Position numbers and translations under genes: made by a program. Positions 54,843 through 64,000 of a DNA stretch of 64,000 nucleotides are shown here, in pieces. The notes beneath the pieces are model-generated. The model ran no database searches and was not told the origin of the DNA. It worked only from the letters and a program-made list of their open reading frames with translations. The stretch spans positions 1,401,501-1,465,500 of the forward strand of contig NC_132973.1 in assembly GCF_047496725.1 (NCBI RefSeq), given 5' to 3'. How positions within the stretch are numbered: position 1 is the first letter of the stretch; the number at the start of each line of letters is the position of its first letter. The DNA comes from Anoplolepis gracilipes (Eukaryota > Arthropoda > Insecta > Hymenoptera > Formicidae).

Positions 54843-56368
54843 GAAGGAAGCCCCTTTTGAAGAACTTTTATTCTTCGTGCACGCATGTCGGATCGATCTC
54901 AATCAATCGATGAATTCCTCATTGAATATGTTTGAAAAAGAATGATGGATTCTCTTTGAAACGTCAATCATGGATCAGGAAGTGTAACACAAAACGACTG
55001 ACCTTTTTGAGGAGGCGGTTTGGATCAGCCGGTCCACTTATTTTAGATCTTGTTGCGATTTTATCTTTGTGTGTGAGCAAATAGCCAATTATCTTTGATT
55101 ATTCGTGCGTGCAACTTTTCGAGATCGAGAAAAAAAATAATATACTTGCTATAATTTTTTCGTGATTCTGACTGATGTGATTAAATATTAAATATTAAAG
55201 TATAGCGAACAATATAGATCATCAATCATCGTCAGCATATTCGCAAAGCTCGTCGATTACGATATTTTTTCACTACTATTGCGACAATCGAATCGGCATT
55301 ATTGCAACAAACGTTGACAGATTTGGATTGTCAATTATTTTATATTCAGAGCGAAGGCTGTGAAAATAATTGAGCCAGAGAGCCCTGGCTCCTCAAACCA
55401 CGTGGCTAGCGCGTGGGCATTGACCGACCGCCAGTACCCGATTTCAACGTCAGCGACGGCCATTCCACTCGTGGTGATTCACATTTTGTTGACTTAAGCT
55501 AAATGAAAGTATAAGTGGGTACATGCAATACTCGCTTCATGCGACACAAATGCTGCTATCAATATGCTATATAATTCGTTGTACGCTTTCATGACAGCTT
55601 ATTTTAAAGCACAGCACGCCTACAAAAATCTTGAACACCAAGAGAATAATGATAATGAATCACTGGTATCAATCAAAAAAAAAAAAAAAAGAGAATGATA
55701 AAAATGAATATTGCCTAGAATAAATTTTACATTATTTTTTAGTATATATAATTTAAAATTATTTTATTGCCGGGTCTTAATTAAATTTTGTTACAAATAT
55801 CGCATATCTTTTTAAATCATGGCAGATACGTTATTCTTCTCGACGTTTATACGAACTCGCTTCAAACTCGATCGATCGCATTACTCGCAGGTCAACGCGT
55901 TTATTTTTCTCCATTATAGATTACCTTGATCGTTGCTTAGTTTGCGTGCACGCGCACGCTGATAGAACGGTAAAAAGTTAATAAACGAGCGGGGAATTTA
56001 TGACGTTTCGCGGACCACCGATAGTAACAGAGGACACGTCGTTTGACCTAAATTCCGCGATCACGATAGACGAATGCCGCTTGCGTAACCAGCGGTTTGT
56101 AAAGTCAGTTTCGCGCTCGACGAGCTGGTCCTTGACGCGCAAGGGCCCCGTTTTGTCGAGATACTAGTCGACCGTTGACTTATATAATCTCAACGCACCA
56201 TACTTTATTCAATTACACGCAACAACCATTCGTTATAACGTATTAAATTCGTTGTAACAGACTACTGGATATTGTAGAAAAATTAATTTATCGATTTTGA
56301 TAAAACTCAAAATTTCAATATATGGTTTAGCTGCAAATAAAATTAACCAAACATTATATACATATATA

Positions 56369-56399
<31 letters not shown>

Positions 56400-56751
56400 G
56401 TATGTATGTACATTAATATTTGTGAATTATTAAGCGATAAAAGTATCCATTTTTATTATATAATTATTATGTAATTTTATTGGATTTAAATATCACAAAG
56501 AGCTGTGTGTAGCATCAACTAGGAATGTAAGCTATCAAAGTATGATCGAGATATCGTATTCGTATATACACGAATGCCTCAAGACTGAGTTTTTCATGAA
56601 TCATCCGACTTTTTTCAGATATACCGGAGCAGAATAATATTGCATGGATCGTAATTCATACAATCGAAGAGTTTCTCGAAAAGATTAATAATAGCAAACA
56701 AATTCTTTAATTTTTCTTGTATTTTTTATCAATTTCTAGATTATTCGACAC

Positions 56752-56787
<36 letters not shown>

Positions 56788-58751
56788 GTGATGTAAAGAC
56801 AAGATTCTTCGGATTTTACCGGCCGGTGAAAGAAAGCGGGAACGCTACCGTCTAATCGAAACACGTGTCATCAATCGCGCATCTTGAAATTCTTGTTAAG
56901 AAGAAGAGAGAATTAAAAGAAAACACATTTGCATATGTATAGCCTGATGAAAAAAAAGAGACTCACTCCTTGGTTTCTTTTTCCAGATCCCTTAGAGGGA
57001 AGTCCCGAATACGTTCCCAAGTTCACTGGATGATCCACCTCCGGAAGCACTCGAATTTCCGATCGGAATCACTACACCTGACTCGTCGGTCAAGTTACAT
57101 GTATATACATATATATTTGTATAGTTCTCTATATGTCTTATCTGGCGCGCACCGTGATTTCTTTTGGAATTTACCGATTGATACTGGGATCCTGAGGAAC
57201 GACCTTGCGCGAGCTTCCTCCCGCCGTTGAGCGTTCGCGCCGACTGTTGGCACAACCTGCGCTTTTCGAACTCACAACCGATCGGAATCGATCACTCGAC
57301 ACTCGCGAGAGATCACTCTAGTCGCGGAGCGATCCGCCGAATAACTCCCATGAGACGCCTCTCCCTTTTCCTCCGGTACCCCCTCTTCACGAGCCCTCTC
57401 TCCCTCCCCCACCTCCCACCCCCTCACATCCTCCTTCCTCTCTCTTTCTTGCCTCTTCCTCCTCCTTCTCCTCCCGCGCCTCTTCGCCGAGCGTTCGCCG
57501 ACTGCGTTCCCACCTTTCTACGTTCCCTCTTCCTCTCTCTCGTTCGTGAAACGCGAGCGCGAGCGCGAGCGCGAGCACGAGCGCGCAATCGCGCGTGTGG
57601 GTGTGCGCGGTTGTGCTCGTTGTTCCTCTCCCACGACTCGCCTCCCCCTTATCCCTCCACGCGTGGGTCCGCCGCGTCGCGCGCGTTATCGCGACGCGAT
57701 ATCGCGGATTCCTGCGTGGAGCGTCTCTTGGCGGCGCGGCGCGACGCGACACGCCGATTCCTACACGATGTGCAGGGTCGCGTCGCAAGTCGCCGTATTT
57801 TCTCGATTCTGTGTTGGGGTTCTCTGTCATCCCCGTGATACTCCGAAATATAATGTCTATTATTGACAGAATACGATTCGCTCGCTTAATCTGGCGACAG
57901 CGAGATGAAAAATCAGGCAGGTTAAGTAAGTGAAAATGGCCAGAATTGAGCCGTTCCGTTTTGACGGGTTAAAAAGCTCTTGCGAATTTTTCCCCACCGC
58001 CAATGTCATTATTTTCGGAAGCACGAAGAAGAAACACGCGCCGTTTTCTTCCATGCAGAACGAAACTCGTGTCGCTCGAAACGCGACGTGTATGCTCACG
58101 TCGATTTACACGATCCCCCGCTTCCTCGTCCTTCCACTTCCTCCCTTTCTTTGTGTCTTTTTCTCGAGCTGTTTTACTCGTTTTCTTTCTGTCTGCTGTT
58201 TCCAACCAACTCTCATTCTCTGAAGTGAAAGACGGCGCGCCATCGAATTAACGATAGGACTCTGATTCAGTTATCGATTTACTTTGCTTACGTCGAAATG
58301 ATACCAGTTTCAAATTTAATTTCATTACTTAATTTTTCTCTCTTTTATATTAAAAAATACAAGTCAATTTTTTCACAAAACAAAATTTTTACGAAACATC
58401 AAAATTGTTGATTACGGTATAGTAGGTGTATATATATGTAACTATTGTACCTCCCTCTCTATCATGCCTCAGCGATAACAAAATTTAACGTCATATTACG
58501 TCAACGAATTTACGTAGAGTAAACCGTAGCAGTAATAATACTTGTACTGTCGTATAAGGGAGAAAAAAGTATCGGAGCATTGTACGCGAGAAAAACATGT
58601 TTTAAGTATTGGCTTAAGCTCCAACGGCCGTCGCAAAAGAGGAAAGAAGAAAAAACAAAACTCTCGTCGTGGAATCGTTATGGCTCTCCATAGATAGACG
58701 ATGCTAACGCAATAGGACCGATATCGGTGTTGGTGTCGTCGCCACCGCCGC

Positions 58752-58842
<91 letters not shown>

Positions 58843-61398
58843 TGATGACGACGACGAGGAAGAGGGGATGATTCACCAACGCGTTGTAACTGGAGGTGGC
58901 TGACGCGACGGAGGGGGTAGAACGGGGCTGTTCTGGAGGGGTAAGAGAATACCTGCCGCCAGAATAGAGATATGTTTATGTATCGAGAGAAACGAAAAAG
59001 TGCGCTCGCGGCTCGTTCTAGCGAAAGCATTAAGCGCCAGTTGAAAATTATCGTCAAATTAATGATATTTCATATTTTATAGAAATATATGTAGCGTAAA
59101 ATTATAGTATCAAATTCGTTAAATATAATTTTACACACGATATTTGGAGTCTCATCAGTTAAACGAGAGAGTACGCATGAGATGTAGCTTGATTTACCGT
59201 AGGGATGTTAGAAAAAAATAGATTTGTTCACGCGCGTAGATAAAAGAAGACGGATGTTTCAATCAGTTGCTCGTTAAGACGATCGATTGGACCGAAGGAT
59301 TCCTTGGACTTGTCTCTCCGCGAAGGCGTCGTTGGAGAGGCCGATAGAGATGCCATGAAAGAGGTCGGAAGGGCCGATGGCAACGCGCTCAGCAACAAGT
59401 TGCAGGGACGTTAATAAACGAGCCCTCTCGAAGAACCGTCTTATCTATCCTTAAGCCCTTTGCAGCTTGTCGATCTTTTCATGCCAAATCCTTTCCCATT
59501 TTCTCATTATACTATTGCATTATATTGTTACATTAGTTTTTTTTTCCTTACTTTATTATATAAGTAAAATATATAATATACTTATACCTTATTATAATTA
59601 TATTTACTTATTTCTTCATTATTTTATACATTTGCTTTTTTACTTTTATTACTTTTACTTATTGTTAATATATACTGTAAATAATATAGTATATTCTGAT
59701 GTTAAACACTGGATGTGTGTATTATTTTTGTATATTTTTTTTTTTATTTAAAAAAATAAACGAGAAACATGAAATACGCGTTAAAAGAAAAAAAAAAGAT
59801 ATTTATTTTGAGGTCAGCAAATATGCACGTGTCCCTATCTTATTTTACCAAGCAGTTAAATACAGGAATGTTTGTATCTTATCCACATGTTCACAGATTA
59901 GATAAGAAAAGGCCCCATGGGTCGTTGGGCCGATTTTCTCGCACTAGTAGAACGTTTGTCGAGTAATGGAAATTCGAGAAAGAAACAACAAAATGATGTA
60001 AAAAATTATTGACCAAGATCTTTCGAAATGATAATATTTTCTTTATTCAAGGCGAGAAATAAGCATAGGAGATAATTTAGGACGAATAATCCATTGTTTG
60101 ATTTGAATATCGTGGAATTTCGAGCGACACGCAATTTTGACTGTTTATTTTCATCTCGAACTTGATAATATATAACGATCCTATGTAACGTAAAATGGCT
60201 CCAAGTAAAAGCTTGGCTCTATTTCATCTCCGCGAACGAAAATTAAATACCTTACGAATACGGATAAAGTTCCTCGTGTGTATGGGTGACGTTTCGACGT
60301 ATGTGTGCTCAAGTTCGTACGCGGCTTAAGGCAAACGGATTTTAAACATGGCGGTGCAACGCGGACAGGCGCAACGTGCGTCGATCAATACCACCTTGCT
60401 TAATATCAGTTCTGAAACTCCGTACTGTCGGTACCAAGAGATAGCTAGCCCTACGTCAGCCGAGTACAGCCGACACGATGCAACGCGTCTTTAGTAATTA
60501 AATAACGCGAGTAAATCATCACAACTAATACTCTGAAATTTCCACCTCGACCATCAATGTGTAATCTTTATGTAAAATCCTTAATTCTTAAATTATCGCG
60601 CGCGGATGTCCTTATATTTTTATCACGAACGACACGTTCAGAGATTATGCAAGCACAATTTCCGATTATTTTAAGGTTCCAAAAAGGTTTCAAGGAAATT
60701 ATGAATTATATTAACATATTATTGATGTTAAAAGTCCAAAAGACACTACTCACCCTCGTGGCACCCTTGCCTCGTCCCCTGCCGCGCTCTCGGAACGTCC
60801 CTTCGCCGGTTTGCAGGTGGTAAAGGTGCTGAAACGAAAGAGAAAAATTGTTAAACGCGTGGGTGGATTACAATTTACAGTTGGCGGGATTGCCGCTTAT
60901 ATATCATCGCATCGCAGCGTTTGGCTATCGTAAAATCAAGGCAACCGTATCGTCTCAATTGATCTCGTTAAGTTCAATAGAAACGGTAATAAAAGTATAA
61001 CTTCCACAGAGCCGGCGTGTTAAATTAAATTCTCCATGATAAAATAACGTTCTAAACTATTCGGCAATGAGAATAAAAATTCGAATTTTAGAGTCACACA
61101 TGGGTCGCTGATAATACTTTTAGATAATCCGTTACTTATTTAACGCTATTTATTGACTCGATTCTTTTTATCTCTTTACGATAATTATTAATTGTGATAA
61201 TTATGTTCTATATAATTATTCTCTTGTGTGTGAGAAGTTGAGTTTGATTACTTTAATCTCCCTTTCATGTTTTGTATATGTCACGTTGATAATGATTTTT
61301 AATAAAAATGTGACAAATATAAGCACGACCTTTTGTTCTGTTATTTTCGGATTTATATATATATATATATAAATCCCAAAATAACAGAAACAAATATA

Positions 61399-61439
<41 letters not shown>

Positions 61440-63070
61440 CACACACATAAAATATGCACATATATGTGAAAATATAAGAACTTTGACATATATTCTTTAT
61501 TCAAGCTTTTGCGCGTATCCCATAAAATATTGACTGATAAAATTGTCGTCGGTAATATCACTGTTTTATCCGTCAATCTTTACCCAATTGTAATGTCCTA
61601 ACAAAAGAAGAGTTTATAGAAAGGCATAGAAACAAATTTCTGCGCTACAATACATATCGTATAGTTTTGTAAAATTTATTTTCTCAATAATAGAAATATC
61701 TCGTACGTTGCGTCAGATGAATACAGAAAACTGCATTATCTTTTAAAAAAGATTTCGGTTACCGACTCATGATATTGGTGGAAACATACGGTAACTGCAA
61801 GTAAAAAAGAACTATCGTCTTTACCGACGTTTTAAAAAAAATTGTCGACTATAAAGAAAATCGAATCAAGCGTAAATTAATTGCGTAAATTAATTGCGTA
61901 ATTGATCGATCAAGCAACACAGAGTTAAGAGGTAAGAAACACAACTTCATCTTTAAGAATTTCTTTAAAGAATAGCTGAGAGATTACTTGCGAGATTAAA
62001 ACTTAAACAGTGACACACGCACAAATATTTTCAAATATATAATTCCACATTACGATATTTTAAATTAATTAATAATTACAATGATTAAGAAAAAAAAATG
62101 TTATATAATGGAATAAGGAACATTGGATAATAAGTTATAGCAGACTCGTCGACATTCAGATGTTGAACGTTCGATAACTTATGCGTAACTTATCAATATC
62201 TGGCATATTTCCAATTAACGAATAAGCCGCGGAGAAACTTTCCCCATTTCTGTCAAGATGGACATCATACCCAAAGCTGTTCCAGAGCGCAGGGCTAATC
62301 AAATTCAAATTAAATTCGAGAACAATCTCGCGAATAATATATTGATCTCAAGAATAATATATATATATTGTACAGGCACTATTCTCGAATACAATAGATT
62401 GTGAGCAGACGATTGCTTATCGCATTGAATTAGCTGTTGATAATTTTTTTTTTTGCAACAGTGTGTTTGTGACCATTTAACGGAGAGCACTGAAAACTGT
62501 TTATTTATATCCGACGACTCTTTCCCGCACTCAAAGGGCCAGAGTGTAATCTGCCGTGCGGTGAGGTGAGGTCAAGATTGGTGTGCGAGGGCGAGGGTGA
62601 GGGCAACGAGTGAACATCGGGATCCAAAGGCAGGGCGGAAAACGTCCCCTTCGCGACACACGCGTGGGCGATTATGGTCTAATTCCCTTGTACGCGCATT
62701 CCTGGCCGACCTGACTGCTTTACCTACCAACCTACCTGTGCTTCCACAGGAGGCAACGAGAAAAAAATGCGCTGGTTGCGCCGGTGCACCGCGATAAGCA
62801 CACGCTCGAGAGGCAGGGGCCGCGGAGGCCCTCACGAGATTTCACCCTCCTCCCCCCCTCCCCCCCCCCCCCCCACGCCGCCGCCGCCGCCGGTGCAAAG
62901 AATCTATGTATCTGTTCCCTCTCGATCCTTTCTTCCCGCCCGTTTGCACGCTTTCTCTCTTGCGGTAGAAAGCGGAGAAAGAGAGATAGACGTGGGTGAA
63001 AAGGAGGCAAGGCAAATGTCAATATCGACGATGCATCGTTGAGAGGGCGGGAATGAGAGCGTAATTAATC

Positions 63071-63134
<64 letters not shown>

Positions 63135-63396
63135 AAGCCAAGAAATCTCTTCCCTCTTTCTCTTTCTCTTCCTCATTCGATCAATTTGTTAGCATCTTTC
63201 GCTTGTTCTTCTCTCCCTCCTTTCCTCCCTCCCTCCCTTTCGCCTTTTTAGCTGTCGCTCATCTTTTACATGTACGTGAAAATTGAAAGAAAATTAGATT
63301 GCGCGTTTCTAAAAAGAGTGGAAACAATTATCTTACCGATGATTTTCGTCTCTGGTCTTTGAACCATTCAACAAATTTTTGTGTCAACGAATGCAT
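42490..63396 (-). CDS. TET: TET 5-methylcytosine dioxygenase
   Basis: Exons in transcript order: 63396-63337, 60828-60754, 53841-53611, 50282-50045, 49777-49542, 49381-46834, 46546-46371, 46240-45887, 45809-45582, 45420-45266, 45157-42490. All phases agree (2322 residues for this start). The nine exons from 53841 are firm; the first two are tentative. The Cys-rich domain spans VPDCNCFPADKC, GCPMAKW and GCSWSMYYNGCKYA. The 2-oxoglutarate/Fe(II) domain has the iron ligands in FCAHSHRDLHNMNNG (H-x-D) and the late His in KHEMHATTALKKP, then the 2-oxoglutarate Arg in NPTRISLVFYQH. The two halves are separated by about 700 low-complexity S/N/Q/P-rich residues, as is typical of TETs. The end, PCMITGPYQ, matches the conserved C-terminal VTGPYN. 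No CXXC zinc finger was found in the window; it may lie upstream. The enzyme oxidises 5mC in DNA; insect homologues are also linked to 6mA and RNA. Confidence 0.93.
46834..49381 (-). CDS. TET: TET large Q-rich exon with polyglutamine and repeated TPS motif
   Basis: This 2548-nt exon (acceptor cttcttgcag|GAGGTG, donor AAAT|gtgagt, phase 0 in and 1 out) encodes about 849 residues that begin EVTMAPPPSTTPTSR. The first part is Q-, N-, S- and W-rich. It includes an uninterrupted polyglutamine run of about 30 residues (48402-48492, CAA then CAG codons) and five degenerate copies of a W..SP...N.RLTPS motif. The last roughly 130 residues begin the conserved Cys-rich domain. The mixed CAA/CAG coding suggests an older, partly stabilised repeat. 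Confidence 0.93.
48402..48492 (-). repeat. CAA/CAG trinucleotide repeat coding for polyglutamine
   Basis: On the minus strand this tract is mostly CAG-type codons in its first third and CAA codons after that, encoding about 30 glutamines in TET. Smaller Q runs lie near 47920 and 49260. Confidence 0.95.
49990..50031. repeat. (TA)n microsatellite
   Basis: TA run in a TET intron only about 10 bases past the donor of the exon ending at 50045. Confidence 0.9.
50550..53400. other. TET intron with GC-rich blocks
   Basis: Within the intron between exons 53841-53611 and 50282-50045 lie GC- and CpG-rich blocks at about 50570-50950, 51340-52110 and 52960-53380. The last includes CT tracts near 53130-53170. 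The open frames on both strands have no recognisable family and look like products of composition. The blocks could be internal promoters or enhancers, or undetected 5' exons. Confidence 0.4.
53842..56966. other. TET intron, 3' part
   Basis: Mostly AT-rich, with homopolymer A tracts (54810-54840 and 56757-56786), GT repeats near 56370-56402 and a higher-complexity block at about 54170-54620 that has no open frame. No gene was seen. Confidence 0.5.
56967..57260 (-). other. Possible alternative 5' exon and promoter of TET
   Basis: A strong donor, CAAGGA|gtgagt, ends at 56967 on the minus strand, just downstream (in transcript terms) of a CpG-rich block at 57220-57850. The minus frame open from 57255 stops at 56992, before the donor. 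The exon would therefore be untranslated or use another frame, and translation could start at an internal Met in the exon at 53841 or later. Purely positional inference. Confidence 0.35.
57220..57850. promoter_or_regulatory. CpG-rich promoter-like island
   Basis: A sharply GC-rich block with many CpGs, CT-rich tracts and GAGCGC repeats (about 57550-57590). Long overlapping frames on both strands are caused by the composition. In an AT-rich intron this looks like a promoter, and the donor at 56967 on the minus strand supports a TET start here. Confidence 0.45.
58752..58858. repeat. (GAC/CGA)n trinucleotide repeat
   Basis: About 107 bp of CGA units with a few GGC and GAT interruptions, in a TET intron. 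Every frame stays open on the minus strand (poly-Val, poly-Arg and similar), which explains the long artificial frames there. Confidence 0.95.
60754..60828 (-). CDS. TET: Candidate upstream TET coding exon (basic, RGRGKG-rich)
   Basis: 75 nt between acceptor cgtttcag|CACCTT and donor ACGAGG|gtgagt, open in phase 0. It encodes a segment beginning HLYHLQTGEGTF and ending RERGRGRGKGATR. Phase 0 at its end fits the exon at 53841, and phase 0 at its start fits the candidate first exon at 63396. Strong splice sites and GC-rich composition in an AT-rich intron support it. An upstream exon beyond the window could also splice in here. Confidence 0.65.
62845..62893. repeat. Poly-C tract followed by CCG repeats
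   Basis: Runs of 7 and 15 C residues separated by single T bases, then CCG units. On the minus (TET transcript) strand it is a long G-run, a candidate for quadruplex structure. Confidence 0.9.
63071..63133. repeat. (CT)n microsatellite
   Basis: Uninterrupted CT run of about 63 bp upstream of the candidate basic TET exon. Confidence 0.95.
63337..63396 (-). CDS. TET: Candidate alternative first coding exon of TET
   Basis: ATG at 63396 opens exactly 20 codons (MHSLTQKFVEWFKDQ then RRKSS) and ends at a strong phase-0 donor, TCATCG|gtaaga. The phase matches the exon at 60828. The peptide looks protein-like but has no family match that I recognise. If it is used, the resulting TET lacks a CXXC domain. 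Confidence 0.45.
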
Positions 63397-64000
63397 TTCG
63401 AATGCTTCCGTTGGCGTGGCTCGCAGTGTAAACAGCCTTTTAAAGAGCCTATAAGTTACGTTGCAACGACAGCGAGAAAGCAGCCTGGTGGCAGCCGGCG
63501 CTTATATTTATTTAAGTTTCGACGACACCGAACATTTGCCTCTGAAGGAAACGTTAAACGCCTGTCCTGGCGCAACGCATCTGCTATGCGCATCTTCAAT
63601 ATCACAAGGAAGTATCCTAATTTGCGGTAATTTAACGCAATAACGACGGAAAGGAAAAACAATACATTTTGAAGAGTTATTTTCCAAATATTTCGATATA
63701 GGCAGAAATTTTTGTGACTCCTCATAAAGAGGAACGACGACGTATCTCTCGCGTACGTTTCTTTTCTTATCGAGTACCGCGCATCTACCAGTACGAGGAA
63801 ACGTGTTTACGAAATATTTTAATTACCTTATCGTCAAATCGCCACGCACTCCGGCAGCTGCCAGTCGAACGCGTGCTTCTAATTGCTGAGCTAGATGGTA
63901 GGCTATAGTCCTTTTATGGAACGAAAATGTATGTGTGATATTACCTGATCTTTCAAAATATCACGCATCTTAAATAAGTTGATCGTCATAATCATTAAAG
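63397..64000. other. Window end, upstream of the candidate TET first exon
   Basis: Mixed composition with CpGs near 63840-63900. No further exon with convincing splice sites was identified on the minus strand, and nothing recognisable on the plus strand. Parts of TET, including any CXXC domain, may lie beyond the edge. Confidence 0.4.

Larger units (their letters stand above)
60829..63336. other. TET intron 1 with promoter-like and repeat sequences
   Basis: An AT-rich part (61000-62500) with TA and CA runs near 61350-61450 is followed by a GC-rich block at 62540-63260. That block holds a poly-C tract and a 63-bp CT run. No coding block was recognised. Confidence 0.5.

Noticed and set aside
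57227..57933. Several overlapping open frames of 100-200 codons
   Set aside because: The frames are open in many registers at once, as expected from CpG-rich, low-stop composition. The region is better read as a promoter-like island.
58496..59057. Open frames with poly-Val and poly-Arg
   Set aside because: They are translations of the CGA/GAC triplet repeat and have no protein-like context outside it.

Overview
This is an animal nuclear genome window. The features pointing to an insect, most likely a hymenopteran such as an ant, are AT-rich introns and spacers, abundant TA, CT and GT microsatellites, short palindromic MITEs, and a TET gene with a huge Q/N/S-rich insert. That placement is inference from style and gene content; no species can be named.

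Six protein-coding genes could be rebuilt by joining exons by hand with matched splice phases. From left to right they are: (1) an ELOVL6/Baldspot-type fatty-acid elongase, minus strand, two coding exons (4553-7648); (2) an NCOA4/ARA70-domain protein, plus strand, two exons (10106-11818); (3) spermine synthase, minus strand, seven coding exons plus one extra, apparently mutually exclusive exon (14418-19223); (4) a tail-anchored class 3 fatty aldehyde dehydrogenase, minus strand, with three alternative 5' coding starts (21306-33028); (5) SRA1, plus strand, two exons (35029-35846); (6) a TET 5-methylcytosine dioxygenase, minus strand, eleven candidate coding exons (42490-63396). The TET gene appears to have a very long 3' region that converges on SRA1.

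Two genes concern fatty-acyl metabolism: the elongase lengthens C16-class acyl-CoAs and the dehydrogenase oxidises fatty aldehydes. The others are unrelated housekeeping or regulatory genes, so I see no operon-like logic. The most notable observation is a pair of exons in spermine synthase, each exactly 112 nt, with identical splice phases and 12 of 37 residues shared. They are placed so that only one can be used in a readable mRNA.

Other structure includes a 744-bp near-perfect palindrome with TA target duplication inside the elongase intron, a 400-bp element with 14-bp terminal inverted repeats and a 5-bp duplication downstream of the elongase, twin palindromes in the ARA70-gene intron, an inverted plus direct repeat cluster in the dehydrogenase 5' intron, and a degenerate repeated protein motif plus polyglutamine in TET. 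No tRNA, rRNA, CRISPR array or autonomous transposon gene was recognised.
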